A DNA stretch of 64,000 bases from Fidelibacterota bacterium. GTDB taxonomy: Bacteria; Fidelibacterota; UBA8477; JABMPR01. The stretch spans positions 1-64,000 of the forward strand of contig JABHBL010000007.1 in assembly GCA_018673925.1 (NCBI GenBank). The letters are read 5' to 3'. Position 1 is the first letter of the stretch, and each line of letters opens with the position of its first letter. A program made the position numbers and the translations under genes. Under the pieces are notes generated by a model. It was not told the DNA's origin, made no database searches, and saw only the letters and a list, made by a program, of their open reading frames with translations. Below, one piece after another: positions 1 to 10,139 of this stretch.

Positions 1-127
1 ATCTGGTCAGCTATTTTATCTGGATGACCTTCTGTTACTGATTCTGATGAAAACAAATATGACATGTCTTAAGCTCCAACTTTTCTATTGATCACAAACC
101 CAATCCCGGATCTGGATGGTTAAACGG

Positions 128-1105
128 TTAATTCAATTTTAATTCTGAGTAGTCACCTACGTTGACAACTCTCTTCTGACTTTCAACCAACGCATGATCT
201 CCAACAAGCGAATTATTCAGGATCATGTTTTTAATTTGAGCACCTTTACCCACAATAGTCTCAGACAAAATGGTACCACTTACTTCAGCACCTTTATCAA
301 TGGTGACGTTTGGACCAATTACCGAATCACTCACCTTTGCTTCTTCATGAATAAAAACGGGTGGATGAATGATGGAACCCTTACTATGCTCAGTCGACAA
401 ATGATGATTGAGCAAAAAGCGGTGAGAATCTAGCAGAGATTCCTTGGTTCCGCAATCATACCAACCATTGATTTCAACTGCCTGGATATGCTCATCATTT
501 TCAATCATCAGCTGCAGAGCATCGGTTAATTGATATTCTCCACGGGTTTTGATATCATCTGCAATGAGCTTTTCAATTGCAGCCTTCAAGATACGTTGAT
601 CTTGAATGTAGTACATACCTGCCAACGCAAGATCAGATTTGGGGTTTTCTGGTTTCTCAACCAGCCTGCTAATTCTGTGATTTGCTTTAATTTCAGCAAC
701 ACCAAATCGGCGTGGGTCATCTACTTTAACGACGGCAATCGCATTATTTTTATTGGTTACGAATTCTTTAAAGTCTACATCAAAAACGGTGTCGCCAAGT
801 AATATCAGGACACCCTCATCCTTATCTTCAAGCCCTTCCAATACGGCATGACCTAAACCTTTTCGCTCGGCCTGATAAGGAAAATCAAGGCGTAAATGTG
901 AGTAAAACCGATTCACATACTCTTCGACTTGTTCACCCTTATATCCAACAATAATTGAAACTGAATCCACTCCTGCAGATTCAACAGCATCCAGAACATG
1001 GCCAATGAGACGTCGGCCGGCCAGATTCATCATCACCTTGGGAACATTCAATGTGTGCGGTCGGAGACGTTTTCCGATACCCGCCGCTGGAATTACAGCT
1101 CTCAT
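128..1105 (-). CDS. Sugar-1-phosphate nucleotidyltransferase with C-terminal left-handed beta-helix repeats
   Basis: N-terminus MRAVIPAAGIGKRLRPHTLNVPKVMMNLAGRRLIGHV is typical of NTP_transferase; C-terminal hexapeptide-like repeats. Confidence 0.88.
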   Translation of the reverse strand: MRAVIPAAGIGKRLRPHTLNVPKVMMNLAGRRLIGHVLDAVESAGVDSVSIIVGYKGEQVEEYVNRFYSHLRLDFPYQAERKGLGHAVLEGLEDKDEGVLILLGDTVFDVDFKEFVTNKNNAIAVVKVDDPRRFGVAEIKANHRISRLVEKPENPKSDLALAGMYYIQDQRILKAAIEKLIADDIKTRGEYQLTDALQLMIENDEHIQAVEINGWYDCGTKESLLDSHRFLLNHHLSTEHSKGSIIHPPVFIHEEAKVSDSVIGPNVTIDKGAEVSGTILSETIVGKGAQIKNMILNNSLVGDHALVESQKRVVNVGDYSELKLN

Positions 1106-1108
1106 TAG

Positions 1109-2068
1109 TTATTTCCCTCCACCGAACATATCCACATTGACATTTACATGTTCGAGGTATTTTTTGGGGTCATTCTTTATCTCTTTTACAATCTCATTAA
1201 TATTATATGAGATACTGTCCAATCTTTGATACAGTGAATCAGAATTTGTTAATCTACCCAGACTCGATTTGGGATCCTTTAGTCTCACACTCAGAAGACT
1301 CAGGTCTGCTCCAATTTTATCAAGGCTAGCCAGGGAACGATTCAATTTGCTCTTATTATCATCCACCACTTTGTTTAAAGTGAATGAAACGGTTTTTAAA
1401 TTGGTCACAATAGTATCTATATCGCCTCTTTTGGCATCGACCATATTTTCCGCCTGCTGAAGAGCCCCCTTCATAGCCAAAAGTCCAGGTTGGATATCAG
1501 AAACCATGAGTGAATCGATTAATTTTGATGTGTTGTGGATGGAATGGAGACTGGCTTGTACATCTTCCTCCATCGATTTATTCAGTAGAAGTAGTGTTTT
1601 GTTGAAGTTTCCAAGCAGGGTTTGAAAATCGGTTGAGATTGCTCCCGTGGTTTCAAAAATATCTTCCAGACCACCTGCAAAAGTTCCTCTGAATACACCA
1701 TGTTCACCAAGGTGATTACCTGAACTTCCTGGATTTACCTCTACCTTTTTTGATCCTAATAGTTCTTGATTCGAAATGATAGCAGTGGCATCGCTGTAAA
1801 GTGTGATATCCTTATCAACGCCGATAATTATATCAACAGAGTCTTCTCTGACAATAAAGTCATCAACCACACCCTTAGGTACTCCAGATACGGTAACCGG
1901 GTCGCCCTCTTCCAGACCACTGGCTCGAGCGACCCGTACCGTATAATAACTCCTTGAGGAAAAGATGTCGGCCTTATTTCCCCACATAATTCCCATGACA
2001 GTGGCCACCAGGATTATCAGAACGACAACACCTACAATTACTTCTTGTCTTTTTTCCTCAGGTCTCAT
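1109..2068 (-). CDS. MlaD/MCE-family protein (lipid ABC transport substrate-binding component)
   Basis: Single N-terminal TM followed by YYTVRVARASGLEEGDPVTVSGVPKGVV, typical MCE domain. Confidence 0.88.
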   Translation of the reverse strand: MRPEEKRQEVIVGVVVLIILVATVMGIMWGNKADIFSSRSYYTVRVARASGLEEGDPVTVSGVPKGVVDDFIVREDSVDIIIGVDKDITLYSDATAIISNQELLGSKKVEVNPGSSGNHLGEHGVFRGTFAGGLEDIFETTGAISTDFQTLLGNFNKTLLLLNKSMEEDVQASLHSIHNTSKLIDSLMVSDIQPGLLAMKGALQQAENMVDAKRGDIDTIVTNLKTVSFTLNKVVDDNKSKLNRSLASLDKIGADLSLLSVRLKDPKSSLGRLTNSDSLYQRLDSISYNINEIVKEIKNDPKKYLEHVNVNVDMFGGGK

Positions 2069-2093
2069 TTTATTAAGTACTTTCTGGTCTCAT

Positions 2094-2426
2094 TTACTCT
2101 TCGTCCGAGGATTCTACAAACTGTTTATGCGGATCAACTGGACGTTTCCATTTATTTTTGTGCTTCGTAAGTTGTTTTCTCATCTTTTTCACCACAAAAT
2201 CCACAGATTTTGAAAGATCATCTGAGGTTTCTTTGGCCGTTAACGTTTCACCTGGTACATTCAAAATCACCTCAGCAATATAATCATTTTTTACCTTGTC
2301 AACGATCATCTTGCAATTAACAGTTCGATCATAGACGGGTTCCAGTCGGTGGTCTATCTCAGCCTGAATATAGTCCCGTGTTTTCTCCGAAATGTCAAAA
2401 TGTCGGGCGACGATATTTACCTTCAT
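2094..2426 (-). CDS. hpf: Ribosome hibernation-promoting factor (HPF/RaiA family)
   Basis: MKVNIVARHFDISEKTRDYIQAEIDHRLEPVYDR... typical short HPF. Confidence 0.9.
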   Translation of the reverse strand: MKVNIVARHFDISEKTRDYIQAEIDHRLEPVYDRTVNCKMIVDKVKNDYIAEVILNVPGETLTAKETSDDLSKSVDFVVKKMRKQLTKHKNKWKRPVDPHKQFVESSDEE

Positions 2427-2461
2427 TGGCTCCTCCTGCTTTATGGTGTGTTGTTAACATA

Positions 2462-3385
2462 CTATTTTTTTCCTGCCCGTGGATGGGCCATTTGGAACGC
2501 TTTCTTCATTTTGTCAACTTGCACATGGGTATACACCTGAGTGGTTGACAAGTTCGCATGACCTAACAAATCTTTAAGAGCCATTAAGTCAGCTCCTGCA
2601 TTTAAAAGGTGTGTAGCAAACGTATGGCGCAAGACATGGGGGCTCATCTTCTTTAGCTCAGCAATTGCTTGAATGGCTCTTTTTACACGTCGGCGTATTC
2701 CGTCATTTCCAAGAGGTGTTCCATTCTTTCCTAAAAACAGAGCTTCGTCTTTCTCTCTCACTCCAAATTTATGTTTGGTGGCATATTGATAATTTCCAAT
2801 TGCCTCCCAGGCATATTGACCTACTGGGATAACTCGTTGCTTTGAACCTTTTCCAAGTACAGTTACTGTGCTTTTTTGAATATTTAAGTCACCTGTTTTA
2901 AGGCCAGCCAACTCGGAAATACGCATTCCCGTTGAATAAAACAATTCAACGATGGCCAAATCTCTTTTCCCCATCCAGCTATCTGAAGCTCCCAACTTGT
3001 CTAAAACAGCCACAATTTGATTCTCTGACAAATAGCTTGGGATAACTCCTGGAAGTTTGGGTGTATGCACATAAGCTGCAATGTTCAATGTCACAACACC
3101 TTCGCGGTGCATGTACTTGAAAAAGGATTTGAGGGCTGCCAATTTTCTTGCTACAGATCGGGGTTGCTGATTCAACTCTCCAGATAAATAGCCCAAAAAA
3201 CTACGAATGACCCCTCGATTTATTTGATTCGGTTTATTCAGACATTCCAAATCGTAATTAGAAAGGAATTTGCAAAATTGTGTGAGATCAATCTGATATC
3301 CCCTCAATGTTTCTGGTGAATATCGTTTCTCTACCTCAATCCATGCTAAGAAATGGTCGATTTGAGTCGTCAAAACCGAACTCAT
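2462..3385 (-). CDS. xerC: Site-specific tyrosine recombinase XerC/XerD
   Basis: Catalytic pattern R (TGMRISELAGL), HxLRHTFATHLL, LGHANLSTTQVYTHV; SAM-like N-terminus. Confidence 0.88.
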   Translation of the reverse strand: MSSVLTTQIDHFLAWIEVEKRYSPETLRGYQIDLTQFCKFLSNYDLECLNKPNQINRGVIRSFLGYLSGELNQQPRSVARKLAALKSFFKYMHREGVVTLNIAAYVHTPKLPGVIPSYLSENQIVAVLDKLGASDSWMGKRDLAIVELFYSTGMRISELAGLKTGDLNIQKSTVTVLGKGSKQRVIPVGQYAWEAIGNYQYATKHKFGVREKDEALFLGKNGTPLGNDGIRRRVKRAIQAIAELKKMSPHVLRHTFATHLLNAGADLMALKDLLGHANLSTTQVYTHVQVDKMKKAFQMAHPRAGKK

Positions 3386-4296
3386 ACGTACTGACTTTCT
3401 TCTCTCAGAACGTTTAGGACCTGCTCGAAGTCATCATGCATTGGAGCTCGCAAATCCATTACCTCATCTGATACGGGATGTTTAAAAATTAAACGACGAG
3501 CGTGCAATGCCTGACGATTGAGCATTCCCAAAAGTCTGGCTGCTAATTGTCTATTGCGCATGTTCAGAGTAATAATTTTTGAATTCCGTCCACCATAATA
3601 GGGGTCACCGAAAATTGGGTGATTTACATGTGTCATATGCACTCTAATTTGATGCGTGCGACCCGTTTCAAGTTTGACTCTTACTAGAGTCAGAAATTCA
3701 AATCGTTCGACCACCTCATATAGCGATAGAGAGGGTTTGCCTGTATCAATCACCGTGAATTTTTTTCGGTTCTTTGGAGAACGTCCTATTGGAGCGTTAA
3801 TTTCACCCTCATCTTCATCAAAGTTACCCCACACCAGTGCATAGTAGTATTTTTCTATAGTACGTTTTGAAAATTGAGATCGGAGATTGCCATGGATGCT
3901 ATTGTCTTTGGCTGAGATGAGCAAACCCGAGGTATCCTTATCCAGACGATGTACGATTCCAGGTCGTAGTAATCCATTGTCATTGGAGAGGTGTTCACAA
4001 TGATAGATCAGGGCATTTACCAGAGTCCCGGTTGAATTTCCTGCACCTGGATGCACAATGAGACCGGGTTGTTTATTCACTACAATGAGATAATCATCCT
4101 CATATACGATATCTAAAGCAATGTTTTCAGCATATAGAGTTGGAGCATATTGCATCTCATACTCAACGGTAATATGCTCGCCGGGCTCGACGAGATGGCT
4201 GGCCTTTACCGGTTTACCATTAGACTGAATCTTACCAGATTTAAGTAATTTCTGAACCTGATTCCGAGTGATGTGCGTAGGTAAGCGACTTGACAA
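3382..4296 (-). CDS. rluD: RluD-family 23S rRNA pseudouridine synthase (start codon uncertain)
   Basis: GIVHRLDKDTSGLLISAKD and RTHQIRVHMTHVNHPIFGDPYYGG; S4-like N-terminus that appears to continue upstream of the TTG used. Confidence 0.9.
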   Translation of the reverse strand: MSSRLPTHITRNQVQKLLKSGKIQSNGKPVKASHLVEPGEHITVEYEMQYAPTLYAENIALDIVYEDDYLIVVNKQPGLIVHPGAGNSTGTLVNALIYHCEHLSNDNGLLRPGIVHRLDKDTSGLLISAKDNSIHGNLRSQFSKRTIEKYYYALVWGNFDEDEGEINAPIGRSPKNRKKFTVIDTGKPSLSLYEVVERFEFLTLVRVKLETGRTHQIRVHMTHVNHPIFGDPYYGGRNSKIITLNMRNRQLAARLLGMLNRQALHARRLIFKHPVSDEVMDLRAPMHDDFEQVLNVLREESQYV

Positions 4297-4541
4297 AAAT
4301 TTATCAATACGGACAGGCCTTTGGAGGTTGTCTATAGTTACCTCAAAAGTCTCATTGGTCGAACTGCGTTGATCAGTTTGATTAATCAGCTTTACTCATT
4401 CCTAACTAGTTTTGAAATTGAGTGGGTATTATGTAGGTGGATATTTTCAATATTTGCACTTAGAAATCGCTGAGGCAAATATAGCGCTAAGGCTTCAGAA
4501 TAGAAAGATTATTGAACGATTACTTTTTAGTGGCTTTGAAT

Positions 4542-5063
4542 CTACGAAGCAGCTGATTCTTCAGTCTCAATCGCCTTAACAACTGGGTCTGGACTCTCTT
4601 CTTTTCCTTCGATAAAAAAGACATAACCCAGATAGAGTATCATCCCCACGTTAACTGCCGTATCAGCGATATTAAAAGTTGGCCAGCGGGTAAAATAGAG
4701 CCAGTCCGGCCAGTCAAAACTGATAAAATCAACGACATATCCGCGAATCAGCCGCTCAGGTATGTTACCGAAGGCACCCCCCAGAATGAAGGCAAGGCCC
4801 ACACTGGGCAATACGTGTTGATCCTTATACTGATAGAGGAGATAAAAGAGCAAGCCGATAGCTCCGATAGCCATGGTATTTACCAGCGGCATTGGGATAA
4901 AGGACAGACTAAATATCATATTATAGTTTTCGGCATAGTCCAGACGAAAGAGATCACCATTGGCAGGCCAATAATGTTTACCCTTTAAGGCAACTATAGC
5001 CCAGTATTTTGTGGCATGATCCAGTACAACGAGGACAGCACTAATACTCAGAAATTTCAGCAT
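4542..5063 (-). CDS. lspA: Lipoprotein signal peptidase II
   Basis: DHATKYWA..., GGAFGNIPERL, VVDFISF, FNIADTAVNVGM. Confidence 0.93.
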   Translation of the reverse strand: MLKFLSISAVLVVLDHATKYWAIVALKGKHYWPANGDLFRLDYAENYNMIFSLSFIPMPLVNTMAIGAIGLLFYLLYQYKDQHVLPSVGLAFILGGAFGNIPERLIRGYVVDFISFDWPDWLYFTRWPTFNIADTAVNVGMILYLGYVFFIEGKEESPDPVVKAIETEESAAS

Positions 5064-5067
5064 TTGC

Positions 5068-8000
5068 TTAATGGCGATTAATTCCTACCGTAAAGGTGCT
5101 TTTTCCAATTTTGAATTCAGCTCGGAAGGCATCTTCCTTTTCAGTAAAATTGATTTCCTCAGCCAGGGTTTCATTGGAAATGTATTCCTGATGTTCCATA
5201 ATCATGGCTCTCAGAGACTCATCGACTTCAACAAAAATGCTAATCCTATCAGAAACATCAAATTCGGCATCTTTTCGCATGTTTTGAACATTACGTATAA
5301 AATCCCTCGCCATACCCTCGCTTATCAAAGCCTCAGAGAGTTCTGTCTCAACGGCAACCACAACACCAGCTTCTTCAACTACGGCCTGTCCCTCAGGTTC
5401 GATGGTGGATACAAGCAATTCCTCTGGAAGCAGCTCAAATGTGTTCTGCCCATCGCTCAGCTGGATGCTATCACCTGCTTTGGATTGTTTGAGGAGCTCT
5501 TGAGGATCAACGGCATTGATTAGATTTCGGATCAAACCCATATCCTTACCATATTTGGGTCCTAGCAGACCCAGATTCGGCTTGATATCGTATTGGACCA
5601 AAGCATCAGCATTCTCAACCACGGTCAATGTCTTGATATTCAACTCTTCCAGAATCTGATCTTGAAGATCACTGGCAAAAGCCCTGTCTTGCTCACCTGG
5701 AAAATATACCGAGATATTGGCCAGCGGCTGACGGACCTTCAAGTTGGCTTTATTCCTGGCGGCTCTTCCCAACTCAACGGTTTTGATGACCACATCTACA
5801 CGTCGCAGCAAGTCATCATCTAACCGTCGTTCGTCCACTTCAGGAAAACTACACAGATGAATACTGCTAGGTGCCTCAGGAGCCAGAGCAACAACCAGAT
5901 TTTGATAGAGAGCCTCGGTGAAGAAGGGAGAGACGGGGGCAATTAATTTTGAAAGAGTAACCAGAGCCTGATAAAGGGTATGATAGGCTGCCCATTTATC
6001 GGTATCATTTTCACTTTTCCAGAAACGACGTCTGGAGCGTCGCACATACCAATTGGAAAGTTCATCTACAAAACGATTAATCTTGAGCATGAGCTTGTCA
6101 GCCTGATAGCCATCATAATCTTTACGCGCCTGACCAACCAACTGGTTTAATCGGGCCAGAATCCATCTATCTAATTCTGTCAGAGTTGATTCATCCAGAG
6201 CAGACATGGGATCAAATTTGTCCAGGCGTGCATAAGTCACGAAGAAAGAGTAGGTATTCCACAAGGTGAGTACTTTGCGACGTACTTCATCAGCAGCGTG
6301 ATAACCAAAATTCAAATTATTGACGGGTACCTGAGAGGCATACATCCAGCGCATGACATCCACACCCATTTTTTCGGCAGCATCTTCAAACCAGATGGCA
6401 TTCCCAGCTGATTTGTGCATGTCGTCACCATGTTCGTCTTTGACGAGTGCGTGCCCCATAATGGTTTTAATAGGGGGTTTATTTTCCATTACGGTGCCCA
6501 TGGCGAGAATAGCATAGAACCAGTTACGAAATTGTCCAGGGAGTGATTCTACAATGAAATCTGCTGGGAACCATTTCTCCCAATATTCAGGATCATTCCG
6601 GTATTCTAGTGTCGAAAAGGGCACGATCCCAGCATCAAGCCAGGGGTTGCCCACATCTGGAACCCTGGTTCCAATGAGACCAGTCTCGGGATGCTTAATT
6701 TTTACGTGGTCAATCCAGGGTTTGTGGGGAGTTTTACCTTCAAATTCTTCCCAACCCTCAACTGCCAGTTCCTTCAATTCTGTTTCAGAACCAACTACGA
6801 AAAAGGAACCATCTTCAAAGGTCCAGATAGGCAGAGCCAATCCCCAATAACGTTTTTTGGAGATCATCCAATCGCTCATATTCTTGAGCCAATCCAGCTC
6901 GCGTTCTTTTCCGTAGGAAGGGATCCACTCGACCTGTTTGGTAACCTCAGATATCTCCCCTCTTAACTCATCCATACGGATAAACCATTCATCAACAGGA
7001 CGAAAAACCAGTTCGGTACCATGGCGCCAACAGCAGGGGTATCTGTGAGTAATGGGTTCTCGCTTATAGCGTAATCCCTTTTGAGACAGATCATCGATGA
7101 CTGCGTCACCGATTTCCATGACATTCTTACCTGTCCACTCACCAAAGCCTTCTAAATAAGCGCCAAATTCATCGATAGGCTTGATGACTTGAAAACCTAG
7201 CTCCTTGGCCAGAGCATTATCTTCTTTACCACAACCTGGTGCAATATGGACAATTCCAGTACCATCGTTTTCAGAAATCTCTTCCCAAAAGATAATGGCA
7301 TGGTTGATATCAGATTGTATGGGCAGTTCATCATAAGGACCATGATATTCCCAACCCAGCATATCTTTACCCTTGATCGTTTCAAGGATTTCGTAGTCAC
7401 CTTGCAAAATGGAGAGACGACCATGAACGAGGTAATAGATCTCATCATCCTGCTTCACCTTGACGTAGTCGAGATCAGGGTGAACTGCAGCCATAATATT
7501 GGATGAAAGTGTCCATGGTGTGGTTGTCCATACCAGCAAGGACTCATTTTCACGGTTTTTGAGGGGAAATTTTAAATATATGGAAGTGTGGGTGAGCTCT
7601 TTATACCCCTCAGTTGCGATTTCGTGCTCCGAAAGAGCGGATCCGCAACGGGTACACCAGGGCATGACATCATACCCTTTATAAATAAATCCACGATCAT
7701 AGACCTTCTTAAGAAAAGCCCAAATCGTATAATTATTTTCATCGGACATGGTATAGTAGGAATTGTCCCAATCCATCCAATAGCCCATGCGTTTGGACTG
7801 TTCGGTCTGGACCGCTGAAAATTTACGGACACGTTCTTTGCATTTATTTACAAATGCCTCAATTCCATATTCCTCAATGTCAGTTTTAGATTTGAAACCA
7901 AGTTCTTTTTCGACTTCAACTTCAACCCATAAGCCCTGACAATCAAATCCATTCTGATAACGTAATTCCATTCCCAACATAGCATGATAGCGCTGGTACA

Positions 8001-8199
8001 GATCTTTGTAAGTACGACCCCAGGCGTGGTGAACACCCATGGGATTATTAGCAGTAATGGGACCATCGAGAAATGACCAACGTGGTTTCCCAGCGTTTTG
8101 AGCCCTGAGTTTATTGAAAATATCTTCATCTTCCCAAAACTTGAGCATGTCGTGTTCCAGGCCGATAAAATCTACTTTGCTAGATACTTCCTTCATCAT
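5068..8199 (-). CDS. ileS: Isoleucyl-tRNA synthetase
   Basis: 1043 aa; DGPITANNPMGVHHAWGR, KMSKS-like DDMHKSAGNAIW, FRPVDEWFIRMDELR. Confidence 0.96.
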   Translation of the reverse strand: MMKEVSSKVDFIGLEHDMLKFWEDEDIFNKLRAQNAGKPRWSFLDGPITANNPMGVHHAWGRTYKDLYQRYHAMLGMELRYQNGFDCQGLWVEVEVEKELGFKSKTDIEEYGIEAFVNKCKERVRKFSAVQTEQSKRMGYWMDWDNSYYTMSDENNYTIWAFLKKVYDRGFIYKGYDVMPWCTRCGSALSEHEIATEGYKELTHTSIYLKFPLKNRENESLLVWTTTPWTLSSNIMAAVHPDLDYVKVKQDDEIYYLVHGRLSILQGDYEILETIKGKDMLGWEYHGPYDELPIQSDINHAIIFWEEISENDGTGIVHIAPGCGKEDNALAKELGFQVIKPIDEFGAYLEGFGEWTGKNVMEIGDAVIDDLSQKGLRYKREPITHRYPCCWRHGTELVFRPVDEWFIRMDELRGEISEVTKQVEWIPSYGKERELDWLKNMSDWMISKKRYWGLALPIWTFEDGSFFVVGSETELKELAVEGWEEFEGKTPHKPWIDHVKIKHPETGLIGTRVPDVGNPWLDAGIVPFSTLEYRNDPEYWEKWFPADFIVESLPGQFRNWFYAILAMGTVMENKPPIKTIMGHALVKDEHGDDMHKSAGNAIWFEDAAEKMGVDVMRWMYASQVPVNNLNFGYHAADEVRRKVLTLWNTYSFFVTYARLDKFDPMSALDESTLTELDRWILARLNQLVGQARKDYDGYQADKLMLKINRFVDELSNWYVRRSRRRFWKSENDTDKWAAYHTLYQALVTLSKLIAPVSPFFTEALYQNLVVALAPEAPSSIHLCSFPEVDERRLDDDLLRRVDVVIKTVELGRAARNKANLKVRQPLANISVYFPGEQDRAFASDLQDQILEELNIKTLTVVENADALVQYDIKPNLGLLGPKYGKDMGLIRNLINAVDPQELLKQSKAGDSIQLSDGQNTFELLPEELLVSTIEPEGQAVVEEAGVVVAVETELSEALISEGMARDFIRNVQNMRKDAEFDVSDRISIFVEVDESLRAMIMEHQEYISNETLAEEINFTEKEDAFRAEFKIGKSTFTVGINRH

Positions 8200-8483
8200 G
8201 GTTTGTACTTTTCCCGTCTTAGTTTCCCATAGCTTTCACTGCTATCATTCAGTCCTAATTTAGCCGCGCAATATAATCGCCGCATTTTCGCCATGTCAAT
8301 GTTAACCCCATAATTCTGTTAACTACTTTCGATTTATTTTTTTATTGAATTTGGGTGGAAATTCCAGATAACTAACGAATTTTCTCATACAAGAGAGACC
8401 CCAAAATACATGTGATGTATCTGGGGTCTCGTGGGTTTGGAGGAAAGTATCTTTCTATTGAATAATCTACGCTGGTATTTCCT

Positions 8484-9917
8484 TTAATCTGGGATGGTGA
8501 GTGCAACAAAAAATGTATTGGAATTGTCTCGCCTTACCAGCAGCAAAATGGTGTCATCTGGCTTGTAAGCTTGAAGATTTTTTTCAAATGCTCCAGAAGT
8601 GGTGACCTTTGATAAATTTTTCACATTGGGACCCATCTTTTGGATGAGATAACCTGTGCGAATATTTTTTTCATAAGCCTCGCTATCTCTTTCTATTGAA
8701 GTAACCAGTACCCCTTCATTGCCTGGCGATAAGTCGTAAAATCGCAAGCGCTCAGGAGTGGCAGTTTCAACTGTAAGACCAATGTCAGATTTTTCGACTT
8801 CAATTGGTCCGGCTGCTGTGACCTCCTCGGGTAATTCACCCAATTTGACGGTAATGGTCTTTACCTTTCCCTCCCGTAGAACTTTCAGCTTCTTCTTTTC
8901 ATTGGGTCTCTGAGTGGATACCAAGATGGGCAATTTTCGAGAATTTTCCACTTCATGGCCATCGAATTCAATAATTACATCAAGCTGTTTTAGTTTTGCA
9001 TCATCGGCAGGGCTTCCATCTACAACCTGTTGTACCAGGGCACCTTTGGCAATATCCATACCCAGCGTTTTAGCCATGGCCGCACTCACAGGTTGAACAT
9101 AAACTCCCAACCAGGCTCTGGTCACGCGTCCATTGGCTTGTAGATCTTCCACGATTCGATTCACCAGATTAATGGGAATTGCGAAACCGATTCCCTGATA
9201 TCCACCACTTCTTGAGGCAATGGCCGAATTCATACCAACCAGTTCACCATCTAGATTCACCAATGCTCCTCCAGAGTTTCCGGGGTTGATAGCTGCATCG
9301 GTTTGAATAAAATTCTCATAGTCATTGAGTCCTACTGAAGAACGCCCGGTGGCGCTGACTATGCCCTGAGTAACTGTCTGTGACAAACTTCCAGAGAAAG
9401 GGCTTCCAACAGCGAGAACCCATTCGCCGACTCTAATTTTGTCCGAATCACCCATTTTTATTGGTCTTAGGTTTTTTGCATCAACTTTTATCAGGGCAAC
9501 ATCTGTTTTGGGATCTGCTCCAATTATTTCTGCATCATATTCTTTATTATCCGAGATTTGGACCTTAATGTTTTCACCTTTTTCAACGACATGATTATTG
9601 GTGAGGATATACCCATCCTTACTAATAATTATTCCTGAGCCTAGTGAAGTACTTTTCATTTCACGCTCACCATCGGGTAGAAAGGGCCAAAGTTGTTTGG
9701 GAAACATTTCCTGGAATCCTTTGTATTGACCCATGGCAGGATGTGTATATACATGCTCACTAGTGATGGTGACAACTGAAGGAGAGACTTCTTCAGCAAT
9801 ATCTGCAAAAGCATTACTTAAAGCTTTTGCCACACCAATATCTGATGCATTCAAATCTACAGGAAGCAATAGAGCGATTAAAATTAAGGGTGTTACTAGT
9901 AGCATATATTTTTTCAT
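8484..9917 (-). CDS. degP: DegP/HtrA-family periplasmic serine protease with PDZ domains
   Basis: LTNNHVVEKGENIKV, DPKTDVALIKV, NPGNSGGALVNLDGELVGMNSAI; start moved to MKKYMLL at 9917 with a GGAGACC RBS and signal peptide (ORF track start 9977). Confidence 0.93.
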   Translation of the reverse strand: MKKYMLLVTPLILIALLLPVDLNASDIGVAKALSNAFADIAEEVSPSVVTITSEHVYTHPAMGQYKGFQEMFPKQLWPFLPDGEREMKSTSLGSGIIISKDGYILTNNHVVEKGENIKVQISDNKEYDAEIIGADPKTDVALIKVDAKNLRPIKMGDSDKIRVGEWVLAVGSPFSGSLSQTVTQGIVSATGRSSVGLNDYENFIQTDAAINPGNSGGALVNLDGELVGMNSAIASRSGGYQGIGFAIPINLVNRIVEDLQANGRVTRAWLGVYVQPVSAAMAKTLGMDIAKGALVQQVVDGSPADDAKLKQLDVIIEFDGHEVENSRKLPILVSTQRPNEKKKLKVLREGKVKTITVKLGELPEEVTAAGPIEVEKSDIGLTVETATPERLRFYDLSPGNEGVLVTSIERDSEAYEKNIRTGYLIQKMGPNVKNLSKVTTSGAFEKNLQAYKPDDTILLLVRRDNSNTFFVALTIPD

Positions 9918-10139
9918 GTGGTCTCCATTTATTTGACAAAGCTTTTTATGCCGGATGAAATGAAAGGTTTCATACAATTTTGAATTTGACGCACTGATAT
10001 AGGTAAAGATTTAAATTTATCATTTTATAGAAGCGAAGCACACAAAGTTTTAACCCCCAGATCCGGGGATGCATTGCTCGGTTATTCTTGAGTTCACTAT
10101 CTACTATCCCCACTAATTCTTTTTAATTAGCTTGCTCCC

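Noticed and set aside
5071-8129. Many antisense ORFs within ileS (for example 5071-5523, 6554-6850, 7197-7448)
   Set aside because: Shadow ORFs opposite a highly conserved long gene, with no family signal.
8200-8483. Possible T-box leader of ileS
   Set aside because: No T-box TGGNACCGCG core or specifier-loop arrangement seen; only a hairpin.
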